From the NCBI GenBank assembly GCA_013415235.1, contig JACBYF010000010.1, positions 1-56,446 on the forward strand: a stretch of DNA of 56,446 nucleotides, read 5' to 3'. The stretch is from Gemelliphila palaticanis. Lineage in GTDB: Bacteria > Bacillota > Bacilli > Staphylococcales > Gemellaceae. The notes beneath the pieces are model-generated. The model made no database searches. It worked only from the letters and a program-made list of their open reading frames with translations, and was not told where the DNA came from. The position numbers were made by a program, and so were the translations under genes. Of the stretch, positions 33,927-42,386 are shown in pieces (within the stretch, counting starts at the first letter, position 1; every line of letters starts with the position of its first letter).

Positions 33927-34793
33927 CTATGCTTTATTTCTAGAACCGAAAATATCTATTTTTTCGTGTACCATAGCTTTGATTGCTTCTACACCTGGTT
34001 TTAATAAGTTTCTTGGATCAAAACCTTTAGGAGCTAAGTCTTTTCCTTCTTCTACGTATTTTCTAGTTGCTTCAGCAAATGCTAATTGACACTCTGTATT
34101 AACATTAACTTTAGCTACACCTAAAGAAATAGCTTTTTGAATCTGTTCTGTAGGTATTCCAGATCCTCCGTGAAGAACTAAAGGAATTCCTCCTGTAACA
34201 TTAGATATATTTTCTAAAGTTTCAAAGCTTAAACCAGCCCAATTTTCTGGATATTTACCATGAATATTACCTATACCAGCAGCTAAAAAGTCTATTCCTA
34301 AATCAGCCATAGTTTGGCATTCTTTTGGATCAGCTAATTCTCCAGTACCGATAACACCATCTTCTTCTCCTCCTATAGAACCTACTTCACATTCTATAGA
34401 TAATCCTTTTTCATGAGCTAAAGCTATCATTTCTTTTGATTTTTCAATGTTTTCTTCAAATGGATAGTGAGAACCATCGAACATTACAGAACTAAATCCT
34501 GCCGCTATAGCAGCTTTTGTTCCATCATATGAACCGTGATCTAAATGTAAAGCTACTGGTACAGTAATATTCATTGATTCTACCATAGCCTTAACCATAT
34601 CTGCTACAGTTTTAAATCCTGTCATGTATTTAGCAGCACCTTCACTTACTCCTAATATTACTGGACTTTTGGCTTCTTCTGCAGCCTCTAATATTGCTTT
34701 TGTCCATTCTAAATTGTTTATATTAAAATGACCTACCGCATATCCTTCTTTTCTAGCTTTTACTAGCATATCTTTTGCTGGTACTAAAACCAT
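33927..34793 (-). CDS. fba: Class II fructose-bisphosphate aldolase
   Basis: A 288-aa zinc aldolase of glycolysis. Motifs are GHFNINNLEW, the zinc ligands in VALHLDHGS, the GFSSVMFDGSHYPFEEN segment, ECEVGSIGGEEDG, GIGNIHGKY, LHGGSGIP and NVNTECQLAF. It is monocistronic, with a terminator downstream and a good AGGAGG upstream. Related GatY/KbaY tagatose-bisphosphate aldolases share these motifs, but the isolated position favours the glycolytic enzyme. Confidence 0.95.
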   Translation of the reverse strand: MVLVPAKDMLVKARKEGYAVGHFNINNLEWTKAILEAAEEAKSPVILGVSEGAAKYMTGFKTVADMVKAMVESMNITVPVALHLDHGSYDGTKAAIAAGFSSVMFDGSHYPFEENIEKSKEMIALAHEKGLSIECEVGSIGGEEDGVIGTGELADPKECQTMADLGIDFLAAGIGNIHGKYPENWAGLSFETLENISNVTGGIPLVLHGGSGIPTEQIQKAISLGVAKVNVNTECQLAFAEATRKYVEEGKDLAPKGFDPRNLLKPGVEAIKAMVHEKIDIFGSRNKA

Positions 34794-34887
34794 AATAATG
34801 TATCCTCCTTGATTGTAATAACTAGTAATATAATACTACAAATTCAAAAAAAAATAAACCATTTTATTGAATAATTTGAAAAAATAT

Positions 34888-34911
34888 GAAAACTTATTTG
34901 AAAATAAGTTA
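34888..34911 (-). terminator. Probable terminator of rluD
   Basis: AACTTATTT and AAATAAGTT flank a 2-base centre and overlap the rluD stop codon. On the minus strand TTTCATATTTTTTC follows. The stem is AT-only, so this is a moderate call. Confidence 0.5.
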
Positions 34912-35811
34912 ATGCTCCAATCCATTTAAAACTTCATTGAAATATTCTGGCAAGTCAGAGTCTAAAAATATTGTTTTATTTGTTATAGGATGAACAAATT
35001 CTAAAGTTTTAGAATGTAACATTTGTCCATTTGTATTCATAGTTTTTCTAGGACCGTATACTAAATCCCCTACTAATGGAAAATTAATATATTTCATATG
35101 TACTCTTATTTGATGTGTTCTACCTGTTTCTAATTCACATTCTATTAAAGTATATTTTTCAAATCTTTCGATTACTTTAAAATGAGTTATTGATGGTTTT
35201 CCTTCATCTATAACAGCCATCTCTTTTCTTTCTTTAGGATTTCTAGCAATAGGTGCATCTATAGTACCATAATCATGTTTTATTACCCCATGTACTAGTG
35301 CATAATATTTTCTTTTAACCTCTTTCTTAGAAATCATTTCTGATAACTTAATGTGTGTAGTATCATCTTTAGCTACTATAAGTAATCCAGAAGTATCCTT
35401 ATCTATTCTATGAACTATTCCTGGTCTTATAACTCCATTAATACTAGATAATTTTTCAGAATGATACATAAGTGCATTTACTAAGGTCCCATCCTTATGA
35501 CCTGCTGAAGGATGGACCACCATTCCTTTATCCTTGTTTATAACAATAAGATAATCATCTTCATAAAATATCTTTATAGGAATATCTTGTTTTACAACAT
35601 CAAGTTCATCTGCTTCCTTAAATTTAATAGTTATTTTATCATTTTCTTTTAATTTATAATTGCTTTTTACTGGCTTTTCATTTACTAATATATAGTCCTC
35701 ACTAATTAAATTCTGTATATTAGTTCTTGAAAAATCTTGTAGTTGAGATAGCAAAAATTTATCAATTCTTTCACTATTCGTATTTGTAAATAATATTTCT
35801 TTTTTTTCCAT
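34909..35811 (-). CDS. rluD: RluD-family 23S rRNA pseudouridine synthase
   Basis: A 300-aa protein with an N-terminal S4 RNA-binding domain (about 12-75, RIDKFLLSQLQDFSRTNIQNLI in part) and the RsuA/RluA catalytic domain with the key Asp in RPGIVHRIDKDTSGLLIVAK, then HYKVIERF-type strands and ELETGRTHQIRVHM. The RluD/YlyB group modifies helix 69 of 23S rRNA. Its leader contains a compact structured-RNA candidate (35828-35931). GGAG lies six bases before the ATG. Confidence 0.93.
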   Translation of the reverse strand: MEKKEILFTNTNSERIDKFLLSQLQDFSRTNIQNLISEDYILVNEKPVKSNYKLKENDKITIKFKEADELDVVKQDIPIKIFYEDDYLIVINKDKGMVVHPSAGHKDGTLVNALMYHSEKLSSINGVIRPGIVHRIDKDTSGLLIVAKDDTTHIKLSEMISKKEVKRKYYALVHGVIKHDYGTIDAPIARNPKERKEMAVIDEGKPSITHFKVIERFEKYTLIECELETGRTHQIRVHMKYINFPLVGDLVYGPRKTMNTNGQMLHSKTLEFVHPITNKTIFLDSDLPEYFNEVLNGLEH

Positions 35812-35827
35812 AATATCTCCATTATAT

Positions 35828-35931
35828 AAAGTAATGAGGCTGACCCTAAGGATCAGCCACTAGAATTTATAATGTAACAACCCATTAATTTTAAATTAAT
35901 AGCAAATTTTATTCTAGGGTATCATTACTTT
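35828..35931 (-). ncRNA. Candidate structured RNA or leader upstream of rluD
   Basis: A 104-base nested structure. The outer stem P1 is AAAGTAATGA (35828-35837) with TCATTACTTT (35922-35931). Inside are a strong hairpin (35838-35858, GGCTGA...TCAGCC), a second stem CTAGAAT/ATTCTAG (35860-35866 with 35911-35917) and an AT hairpin (35884-35900), together making a three-way junction. In the strong hairpin one position is G-U on the minus strand but a C-A mismatch on the plus strand, which points to a minus-strand RNA ahead of rluD. It matches no riboswitch or leader I recognise. A small inverted-repeat insertion (MITE-like) is an alternative. Confidence 0.5.
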
Positions 35932-35934
35932 AAT

Positions 35935-36174
35935 TTATTTTTTAGATTTCATTGCCTGCTTTTGAGCTTTTTGCATATTACTCATCATTTGGTTCATTTT
36001 TTTCTTAGATGGTTTTTGTCCCATTTGAGACATCATATTCATTAAAACTTCTTCATTCAATTGTGGATTTTTTTCCATGTAATTCATAAAGTTTTTACGA
36101 GCTAAGAAAAATCCTAAAACTGCACCACCTACAAAACAAGCAGTTGCTATTAATATTACTATTCCTGTACTCAT
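35935..36174 (-). CDS. YneF family (UPF0154) membrane protein
   Basis: A 79-aa protein with an N-terminal TM helix (about 3-24, [21 protein letters not shown]) followed by the YneF-type segment [26 protein letters not shown] and a Lys/Met/Gln-rich tail. The function is unknown. It is conserved across Firmicutes. The start is ATG 36174. A TTG directly before it would add one residue, and GGAT lies upstream of both. Confidence 0.88.
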   Translation of the reverse strand: MSTGIVILIATACFVGGAVLGFFLARKNFMNYMEKNPQLNEEVLMNMMSQMGQKPSKKKMNQMMSNMQKAQKQAMKSKK

Positions 36175-36180
36175 CAATTA

Positions 36181-36387
36181 TTATCCTTTCTTTTTAGGTG
36201 TTATATCGTCACCGTCTTCATTTACTACTTTAGTATTATCTAAAATATTTCTTACATTTTTCTTGAAATTATCTAAATACATTTTTCTATAATTAGACAA
36301 GTCTGTTAGTTCATCAGAAGAAAGTTCTCTTTCTTTCTTTATTGCATTTAATTCGTTAATTTTATTTATAATTTCTGACATTTCCAT
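36181..36387 (-). CDS. DUF896 family protein (YnzC-like)
   Basis: A 68-aa protein of two helices (IINKINELNAIKKERELSSDEL, then LSNYRKMYLDNFKKNVRNIL in pieces), matching DUF896/YnzC. In B. subtilis the relatives YneA-operon ynzC and YlaN-like genes are poorly understood; YnzC is linked to the SOS operon. Here it lies 2 bases after frr, so it is probably translated by coupling, and it lacks a strong ribosome site of its own. Confidence 0.88.
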   Translation of the reverse strand: MEMSEIINKINELNAIKKERELSSDELTDLSNYRKMYLDNFKKNVRNILDNTKVVNEDGDDITPKKKG

Positions 36388-36389
36388 AA

Positions 36390-36947
36390 TTATACACTCA
36401 TTAACTCGTCTTGTTTTTCTTTAGCTACTTTATCTACTTCTGTAATATACTTATCTGTAGTTTTTTGAATATCGTCAGAATATGATTTTAAATCATCTTC
36501 TGTTATTTGAGAAGACTTTTCTAATTTTTTTATTGCATCCATTGCATCTCTTCTTACATTTCTAACAGCAATTTTTGAATTTTCTGCTTCTTTTCCTACT
36601 TGTTTAGCTAACTCTTTTCTTCTTTCTTCAGTCAATGCTGGAAATACTATTCTAATAACATTACCATCATTTGAAGGATTTAATCCTAAATCAGAGGCTT
36701 GTATTGACTTTTCTATTTCTTTTAATAAACTTTTTTCATAAGGTGATATAACTAACATTTTAGGTTCAGGAACAGATATTCCTGCTACTTGATTAATAGG
36801 AGTTGGTACTCCATAGTATTCTACAGAAAGTCTATCTAAAACTGAAGCACTTGCTTTACCTGCTCTAATTGATGCAAGTTCTCTTCTAAGACTTGCTATC
36901 GCTTTTGTCATTTTTTCTTCTAAATTTGATATAATTGTCTCTGGCAT
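36390..36947 (-). CDS. frr: Ribosome recycling factor
   Basis: A 185-aa protein of normal family length that splits post-termination ribosomes with EF-G. Typical segments are [60 protein letters not shown] and [12 protein letters not shown] start it at ATG 36947 (AAAGGAG eight bases upstream). A GTG at 36956 overlaps that site. It forms the usual rpsB-tsf-pyrH-frr order. Confidence 0.97.
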   Translation of the reverse strand: MPETIISNLEEKMTKAIASLRRELASIRAGKASASVLDRLSVEYYGVPTPINQVAGISVPEPKMLVISPYEKSLLKEIEKSIQASDLGLNPSNDGNVIRIVFPALTEERRKELAKQVGKEAENSKIAVRNVRRDAMDAIKKLEKSSQITEDDLKSYSDDIQKTTDKYITEVDKVAKEKQDELMSV

Positions 36948-36960
36948 AATCTCCACTCCT

Positions 36961-37674
36961 TTATTTTGTTATTTTTGTACCCATAGGTTGACCATTTATT
37001 ACTTTCACTATATTATCTTCTTCATCAATTGAGAATACTATTAGCGGAAGATTATTATCCATACAGAATGTTATAGCTGTAGAATCCATAACAGCCAGAC
37101 TTTTGCTTATTACATCCATATGTTTTAAATTGTCAAATTTTGTTGCTGTTTTATCTAATTTTGGATCTGCAGAGTAAACTCCATCTACTCCATTTTTACC
37201 CATTAAGATTACTTCAGCATCTATTTCTTTTGCTCTAAGTGCCGCTGTTGTGTCAGTAGAAAAGAATGGATTTCCAATTCCTGCAGCAAATATAGCTACT
37301 CTTCCTTTTTCTAAATGTCTTATAGCTCTTCTTCTAATATATGGTTCAGCCATGGCTTTCATTTCAACCGAAGTTAGAACTCTAGTATCAACACCAGCAT
37401 GCTCTAGTGAATCTTGTAAAGCTAATGAATTCATCACAGTAGCTAACATTCCCATAGAATCTGCTGTAGGTCTTTCCATACCTAGTTCCTCTCCAGTTTT
37501 TCCACGCCAAATATTACCTCCACCAACTACTATGGCTACTTCTACTCCTTGTTTTACTACCTTTTCTATTTGTTTAGTTATCTTATTAACAATTTTAGGA
37601 TCTATTCCGAATCCTTTATCACCTGCTAAAGCTTCTCCGCTTAATTTTAATAAAACTCTTTTATATTTTGACAT
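36961..37674 (-). CDS. pyrH: UMP kinase
   Basis: A 237-aa hexameric amino-acid-kinase-fold enzyme making UDP from UMP. Motifs are [56 protein letters not shown] (in pieces), [27 protein letters not shown] and MDSTAITFC. Full length. A hairpin separates it from tsf, so it may be expressed partly by readthrough. Confidence 0.97.
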   Translation of the reverse strand: MSKYKRVLLKLSGEALAGDKGFGIDPKIVNKITKQIEKVVKQGVEVAIVVGGGNIWRGKTGEELGMERPTADSMGMLATVMNSLALQDSLEHAGVDTRVLTSVEMKAMAEPYIRRRAIRHLEKGRVAIFAAGIGNPFFSTDTTAALRAKEIDAEVILMGKNGVDGVYSADPKLDKTATKFDNLKHMDVISKSLAVMDSTAITFCMDNNLPLIVFSIDEEDNIVKVINGQPMGTKITK

Positions 37675-37696
37675 TTATAAAATCCTCCGATTTTTA

Positions 37697-37731
37697 AAAA
37701 AGCACACACGAAATAGTGTATGCTTTTTTTA
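37697..37731 (-). terminator. Hairpin between tsf and pyrH
   Basis: AAAAAGCA.ACAC and GTGT.TGCTTTTT (37697-37731) form a stem with one mismatch and a 6-base loop. On the minus strand it is followed by GCTTTTTTAAAAA. It is probably a partial terminator, lowering kinase and recycling-factor levels relative to S2 and EF-Ts. Confidence 0.65.
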
Positions 37732-37733
37732 TA

Positions 37734-38615
37734 TTAGTTTCCACGAACTTGGTTCATTACTTCTTCAGCAAAGTTATCTTCTTTTTTCTCGATACCTTCT
37801 CCTACTTCGTATCTTACGAACTTAGTAAGTTTTCCACCTTTAGAAGCAACAAATTTTTCCACAGTTAAACTGTCATCTTTAACAAATTTTTGTTTTACTA
37901 AACAAATTTCTTCAAGATATTTATTAAGTCTTCCAACTATCATTTTTTCTACTATGTTTGCTGGTTTCCCTTCATTAAGAGCTTGTTCAGAAAGAACTTT
38001 TTTCTCATGTTCTAACTCTTCTTGAGGTACTTGAGTTTCGTCAAGATATTTAGGATTTAAAGCAGCTACGTGCATTGCTACATCTTTAGCAACTTCTTCA
38101 TCTGTTAATCCTTCTACTAATGTAATAACTCCTATTCTTCCTCCCATATGTGAGTAAGTTCCGAATGAATCATTATCTGATTTTGTTAATATTTCAAATC
38201 TTCTTAAAGATAATTTTTCTCCTATAGTTGCTATACCATTATTTATAACACTCTCAACAGTTCCTTCTCCTGCTGAAACTGTAAGTGCTTCTTCAACACT
38301 TTTTGGCTCATTTGCTAAAATAGCGTCTGCTACAACTTTAACTAAATCTAAGAATTTTTCATTTTTAGCAACAAAGTCCGTTTCAGAGTTTATTTCTAAA
38401 ACTAATCCTTTATTTCCTTCAACTGCTAAGTATGTAATTCCTTCAGCTGCTATACGATCAGCTTTTTTAGCTGCTTTAGCTATACCATTTTCTCTTAGGT
38501 AATCGATAGCTGCATCCATGTCTCCATTTGTAGCTTCTAATGCTTTTTTACAATCCATCATTCCCGCACCAGTGCGTTCTCTTAATTCTTTTACTTGACT
38601 TGCTGTTATAGCCAT
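37734..38615 (-). CDS. tsf: Elongation factor Ts
   Basis: A 293-aa nucleotide-exchange factor for EF-Tu. The N-terminal UBA-like domain ([21 protein letters not shown] in pieces) is followed by [40 protein letters not shown], and the C-terminal coiled coil region ([22 protein letters not shown] in pieces). Full length and second in the rpsB operon. AGGAGG-like site GGAGGAACC precedes it. Confidence 0.98.
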   Translation of the reverse strand: MAITASQVKELRERTGAGMMDCKKALEATNGDMDAAIDYLRENGIAKAAKKADRIAAEGITYLAVEGNKGLVLEINSETDFVAKNEKFLDLVKVVADAILANEPKSVEEALTVSAGEGTVESVINNGIATIGEKLSLRRFEILTKSDNDSFGTYSHMGGRIGVITLVEGLTDEEVAKDVAMHVAALNPKYLDETQVPQEELEHEKKVLSEQALNEGKPANIVEKMIVGRLNKYLEEICLVKQKFVKDDSLTVEKFVASKGGKLTKFVRYEVGEGIEKKEDNFAEEVMNQVRGN

Positions 38616-38644
38616 TTTAGGTTCCTCCAGATATTATTTTAAGT

Positions 38645-38686
38645 TAAGGTGAAAAATATAATGAGAATTATATTTATTCACCTATA
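38645..38686 (-). repeat. Hairpin between rpsB and tsf
   Basis: AGGTGAA-AAATATAA pairs with TTATATTT-A-TTCACCT (one bulged base), around a short GAGAA loop. It lies in the 125-base rpsB-tsf spacer and is followed on the minus strand by ACTTAAAATAA, a weak T-run at best. Attenuation or mRNA processing is likely. AT-rich direct repeats (AAATTATCT/AAATTATAT, 38701-38738) lie on its rpsB side. Confidence 0.5.
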
Positions 38687-38740
38687 AATTTTATATTTAA
38701 TTAATTATCTAAATTATCTAAATTATATAAATTATATAAT

Positions 38741-39484
38741 TTATTCTTCTGTAGACACAGATTCTTCAGAAGTAAATTCTTCTTCTGAAACTTCTTCAAT
38801 GTTACCTTCGTTGTATGCAACAAATGCATCTGCCATTTTTGCAGTTAATAATTTAACAGCACGGATAGCATCATCATTTGCAGGTATAACATAGTCAACA
38901 TCGTCTGGATCACAGTTAGTATCTACTATACCTACTACAGGGATTCCTAATTTTTTAGCTTCTGCTATAGCATTGTGTTCTTTCTTAGGATCAACTACAA
39001 ACATTGCGTCTGGCATTGTTTTCATTTCTCTTATTCCACCTAAGAATTTGTTTAATCTATCGTATTCTTTTTTAAGTTCGATAACTTCTTTTTTAGGAAG
39101 AACTTCAAATACTCCATCAGCTTCCATTTTTTCAATTTCAGCTATTCTATCTATACGACCTTTGATTGTTTTGTAGTTAGTAAGTGTTCCACCTAACCAA
39201 CGGTGATTAATGTAGTATTGACCTGATCTTTCTGCTTCTTCTTTTATAGCATCTTGTGCTTGTTTTTTAGTTCCTACAAAAAGCATTTTCCCACCTTGAT
39301 CAGCTACAGATTTTACAAACTCATAAGCTTCATCAACTTTTTTAACTGTTTTTTGTAAGTCTATTATATATATTCCATTTCTTTCTGTGAATATATATTT
39401 ATCCATTTTAGGGTTCCATCTTCTTGTTTGGTGTCCAAAATGTACCCCTGCTTCTAATAATTGTTTCATTGAAATAACTGGCAT
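38741..39484 (-). CDS. rpsB: 30S ribosomal protein S2
   Basis: A 247-aa protein starting [19 protein letters not shown]. Conserved parts are [52 protein letters not shown] and [15 protein letters not shown]. The acidic Glu/Ser C-terminal tail is normal for Firmicutes. The frame stays open for 36 codons further upstream, but that part is the structured leader. AAGGAGG lies just before ATG 39484, so that is the start. Confidence 0.97.
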   Translation of the reverse strand: MPVISMKQLLEAGVHFGHQTRRWNPKMDKYIFTERNGIYIIDLQKTVKKVDEAYEFVKSVADQGGKMLFVGTKKQAQDAIKEEAERSGQYYINHRWLGGTLTNYKTIKGRIDRIAEIEKMEADGVFEVLPKKEVIELKKEYDRLNKFLGGIREMKTMPDAMFVVDPKKEHNAIAEAKKLGIPVVGIVDTNCDPDDVDYVIPANDDAIRAVKLLTAKMADAFVAYNEGNIEEVSEEEFTSEESVSTEE

Positions 39485-39594
39485 GTTATTTTCCTCCTTG
39501 GTTTTTTCCTCCGATAACCTCATATTAATTATAGACATTTGCACCAAATAATTAATCGGATATCGTGTGTTTTTTAGTTGAAGTGTATTCAACC
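39485..39594 (-). promoter_or_regulatory. Structured 5' leader of rpsB, candidate S2 autoregulatory element
   Basis: The 110-base leader begins with a hairpin GTTGAA-5-TTCAAC (39577-39593). A larger nested stem follows, CCGAT/ATCGG (39511-39515 with 39555-39559) and TTAATTAT/ATAATTAA (39525-39532 with 39548-39555), with an asymmetric internal loop. r-protein operons in Firmicutes are often controlled by the encoded protein binding such leaders. No T-run is present, so control would be on translation. Confidence 0.5.
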
Positions 39595-39600
39595 TTAATA

Positions 39601-39629
39601 ATTATAAATTAATAAACAAAAAAAATCAA
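39601..39629 (-). promoter_or_regulatory. Promoter of the rpsB-tsf-pyrH-frr operon
   Basis: On the minus strand, TTGATT (39629-39624) and TATAAT (39606-39601) are separated by 17 bases. The predicted start is near 39594, at the first leader hairpin. Confidence 0.7.
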
Positions 39630-39669
39630 GTACTATAGCGCAATTTTTATAATATATTAAAAATTTGTC

Positions 39670-39698
39670 TTGATTTTTTTATAATAAAGTATTAGAAT
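39670..39698 (+). promoter_or_regulatory. Promoter of the zinc-uptake operon
   Basis: TTGATT (39670-39675) and TAGAAT (39693-39698) are separated by 17 bases. The predicted start is near 39705, immediately next to the Zur box. Confidence 0.6.
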
Positions 39699-39706
39699 TA
39701 TATAAA

Positions 39707-39721
39707 ACGTAATTATTACGA
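39707..39721 (+). promoter_or_regulatory. Zur box
   Basis: ACGTAATTATTACGA matches the 7-1-7 Zur consensus of B. subtilis and relatives (TCGTAATNATTACGA) at all defined positions but the first. It covers the predicted transcription start of the zinc transporter operon, a classic repression position. It implies that the operon turns on in zinc shortage. Confidence 0.85.
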
Positions 39722-39738
39722 AAAAGGAGTCTATTAAA

Positions 39739-40725
39739 ATGATTAAAACTAAATCATATAAAACTATAAAGAAACTTATCTATTTGTTAGTTATGACTTT
39801 AATAATTAGTGCTTGTTCTAAAGATGAAAATAATAACGAAAAACTAAAAATAGCTACTTCTATTAACTTTTATTCTGAAGTTGCACAAAATATTGCAAAA
39901 GATAAAGCAGAAGTTATTTCTATTATTAGTAACTCTAGTGTAGATCCCCATGATTTTGAACCATCTGCTGACGACGCAAAAAACATAGCTGATTCTAATA
40001 TTGCTATTTTCAATGGTGGAGGCTATGATTCTTGGTTCGAAAAACTTACAAATAATAATAAAGATATTGTAAAAATTAATGCTGCAGAACTTATTAATTT
40101 AAAAGATGGAGAAAATGAACATATTTGGTATAATCCTCAAGTATTAAAAAATGTAGCAGAAAATCTTACTGAAGAATTAATTAAAAAAGATCCTCAAAAT
40201 AAAGAATTCTACATAACTAATAAAAATAGTTATCTAGATGAATTAGAAAAAATTAATGATAAAGTAAAAGAATTAAAAAATAAATCAAAAGGAAAGGTTG
40301 TTTTAACAACAGAACCTATATTTGATTACTCAATAGAAGTTTTAGAACTTAAAACAACTGAAGATATTAAGAAGTTAGCTAAGGCTACTTCGGAAGGAAA
40401 CGACCCCTCTCCTCAAACGTTAAAAAATATACAAGAAGATATTAAAAATAAAAAAATTGATTTTGTTGTAAATAACATTCAAACTACGAATAAAGCAATA
40501 GAAGGCATTATTAACTTATCTGAAGAAAATGGTATACCTATTTTAAATGTATCTGAAACTCAACCTAATGATAAAACATATGTAGAATGGATGATTGATC
40601 AATATGACAAACTTCTTAACATATTAAATGGGAATATTGGAGAAAAAGCTTATCACACTAAAGATGCTAAAGAAGGTCACAACCACAATCATGACCATGA
40701 ACATGGACATGATCACAATCATTAA
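39739..40725 (+). CDS. znuA: Zinc ABC transporter substrate-binding lipoprotein
   Basis: A 328-aa TroA/ZnuA-family lipoprotein. The N-terminus has a lipobox LIISAC (Cys at about 26). The metal-binding fold follows with SSVDPHDFEPSADD (first His), NEHIWYNP (second His) and the connecting long helix, then LTTEPIFDY where many zinc proteins have His. An exceptionally His-rich C-terminal tail (GHNHNHDHEHGHDHNH) probably collects zinc at the cell surface. The Zur box, the His-rich tail and the downstream ATPase and permease all support zinc as substrate. AAAGGAG precedes it. Confidence 0.92.
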   Translation: MIKTKSYKTIKKLIYLLVMTLIISACSKDENNNEKLKIATSINFYSEVAQNIAKDKAEVISIISNSSVDPHDFEPSADDAKNIADSNIAIFNGGGYDSWFEKLTNNNKDIVKINAAELINLKDGENEHIWYNPQVLKNVAENLTEELIKKDPQNKEFYITNKNSYLDELEKINDKVKELKNKSKGKVVLTTEPIFDYSIEVLELKTTEDIKKLAKATSEGNDPSPQTLKNIQEDIKNKKIDFVVNNIQTTNKAIEGIINLSEENGIPILNVSETQPNDKTYVEWMIDQYDKLLNILNGNIGEKAYHTKDAKEGHNHNHDHEHGHDHNH

Positions 40726-40742
40726 ATTTTAAATATTTAAGT

Positions 40743-40789
40743 TGTAAAAGTCACAATTCTTTAATTTGAAAGAATATGTGACTTTTACA
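40743..40789 (+). repeat. Long intercistronic stem-loop in the zinc operon
   Basis: A nested stem of about 20 bp: TGTAAAAGTCACA with TGTGACTTTTACA, and inside it ATTCTTT with AAAGAAT (one bulged A). No T-run follows, so it is unlikely to be a simple terminator. It probably protects the binding-protein message from 3' decay, so that this subunit is made in excess over the ATPase and permease. Confidence 0.7.
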
Positions 40790-40827
40790 GTTGAGACTAA
40801 AACACAAAATTAGATAGGAGAAAATTA

Positions 40828-41541
40828 ATGAATTCTTTAACCGTAAATAATCTTTCATTAAAAATAGGACAAAAAGAATTAATAAAAAATATTTCGTTTA
40901 AAATAGATTCAGGAAAAATTCTTGCCATAATTGGTGAAAATGGTGTAGGTAAAACTACATTTATAAATTATATATTGAATAATATAAATAAGAAAAATGA
41001 TAAAATAATAACTGAAAATAAAAATAACATAGTAGGATATGTCCCACAATTCAGGAACTTTGATGTCGAAAACCCTCTTTCTGTTTATGAATTTTTAAGT
41101 TTACCTTTAAAACAAAAGATTTTTCCTTGGCTAAGTAATAAAGAAAAACGTAATATTGACAATTTAATTAATGAACTAGGGATATCTTATTTGAAAAATA
41201 AAAGAATAGGTGAACTTTCAGGAGGAGAAAAACAAAAAGTATACTTAGCTCAAGCTTTAATAAGAGAACCTAACATATTATTGTTAGATGAGTTCACTGC
41301 TAGTCTTGACAAAAAAAGTGAATTAGAATTTATGAATATAATAAAAGATATAACTAAAAATAGACAGATTATAACGCTGTGTATAACTCATGAAATATCT
41401 CTTATAAATGAAGAATACATTGATAATATTCTTCATTTTTGTGAGAATGGATGTGATTATCTTAGTATAGATGATTTTAATAAAAATAAAGAAAGAGTGT
41501 TTAAATTTTGTAGACACTATGTAGGTGAACAAAATGTTTAA
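40828..41541 (+). CDS. znuC: Zinc ABC transporter ATP-binding protein
   Basis: A 237-aa ABC ATPase with Walker A IGENGVGKTTF (about 35-45), the Q-loop YVPQFRNF, the signature LSGGEKQKVYLAQAL, the Walker B ILLLDEFTASLD, and the switch His in CITHE. It energises uptake by the neighbouring permease. It overlaps the permease gene by a few bases. Confidence 0.93.
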   Translation: MNSLTVNNLSLKIGQKELIKNISFKIDSGKILAIIGENGVGKTTFINYILNNINKKNDKIITENKNNIVGYVPQFRNFDVENPLSVYEFLSLPLKQKIFPWLSNKEKRNIDNLINELGISYLKNKRIGELSGGEKQKVYLAQALIREPNILLLDEFTASLDKKSELEFMNIIKDITKNRQIITLCITHEISLINEEYIDNILHFCENGCDYLSIDDFNKNKERVFKFCRHYVGEQNV

Positions 41542-42334
41542 ATATGAGTTTATGCAAAATGCTTTTTTAAGTGGTACTATTGTAGCAATTATGGCAGGAT
41601 TTATAGGGGTATTTGTTATTTCCAGAAATATGTCTTTTATTTCACATACTTTATCACATGTTGGATTTTCTGGTGCAGCATTCGCTGTTTTTCTAGGTAT
41701 AAGCCCTATATATGGATTAATACTATTTACAACATCTATGTCTTACATAGTTGGATATTTAGGAGATAAATCTTTTAGAAGAGAATCTACTGTTAGTGTA
41801 ATGCTAGGTATATTTCTAGGATTAGGACTATTATTTTTATCCATTACACCAAAAAGCACAAGCTATGTGAATAGCATTTTATTTGGTAGTATCGTATCTA
41901 TAACATCTGAAGATGTTAAATTAATATTAATACTTTCTACTGTAGTTATATTACTACTTCTTTCATTTTATAGAGTATTAAAATTTGACTCATTTGATCA
42001 AATAGGAGCTATCGCAAATGGTATAAACAGCAAGTTAGTATCTATATTTTTTCTAACATTATTATCTATTGCAGTTAGTGTTACTGTTCCTATTATAGGT
42101 GCCCTACTAATGTTTGTACTTTTAACAGTTCCTGCTAGCTCTGCTAGATTTTTAAGTAATAGTATAGCAAAAATGATAGTTATATCTATAATATTTTCAA
42201 TATTAGGTGTTTGGTTAGGATTGACTTTATCTTACTATACTTCATTACCCGTGACTTTCTACATTGCAACAATTGAAGGAATTTTATATTTTATATCCTT
42301 AAATTATTACAATTATAAAAATAAAAGACACTAA
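41534..42334 (+). CDS. znuB: Zinc ABC transporter permease
   Basis: A 266-aa polytopic protein with about eight TM helices, of the ABC-3 (ZnuB/MntB) family: GVFVISRNMSFISHTLSHVGFSG (in pieces) near the N-terminus, FDQIGAIANGI, and TVPASSARFLSNSI near the coupling helix. I start it at ATG 41534. A GTG at 41525 overlaps the AGGTG ribosome site. It is the last gene of the operon. Confidence 0.92.
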   Translation: MFKYEFMQNAFLSGTIVAIMAGFIGVFVISRNMSFISHTLSHVGFSGAAFAVFLGISPIYGLILFTTSMSYIVGYLGDKSFRRESTVSVMLGIFLGLGLLFLSITPKSTSYVNSILFGSIVSITSEDVKLILILSTVVILLLLSFYRVLKFDSFDQIGAIANGINSKLVSIFFLTLLSIAVSVTVPIIGALLMFVLLTVPASSARFLSNSIAKMIVISIIFSILGVWLGLTLSYYTSLPVTFYIATIEGILYFISLNYYNYKNKRH

Positions 42335-42381
42335 AAAATACTACTAACGATTTTACTAATAAAACCGTTAGTAGTATTTTT
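42334..42381. terminator. Strong bidirectional terminator
   Basis: A 16-bp perfect stem, AAAAATACTACTAACG with CGTTAGTAGTATTTTT, around a 16-base loop, between znuB (plus) and the converging membrane-protein gene (minus). Confidence 0.9.
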
Positions 42382-42386
42382 ATAAA

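Noticed and set aside
35828..35931. Simple intrinsic terminator between yneF and rluD
   Set aside because: The strong GGCTGA hairpin and the closing stem are not followed by a T-run on the minus strand, and the nested stems exceed what a terminator needs.
37250..37825. A 191-codon plus-strand frame opposite pyrH and the tsf end
   Set aside because: It crosses two conserved minus-strand genes and their hairpin, and has no ribosome site or recognisable protein motif.
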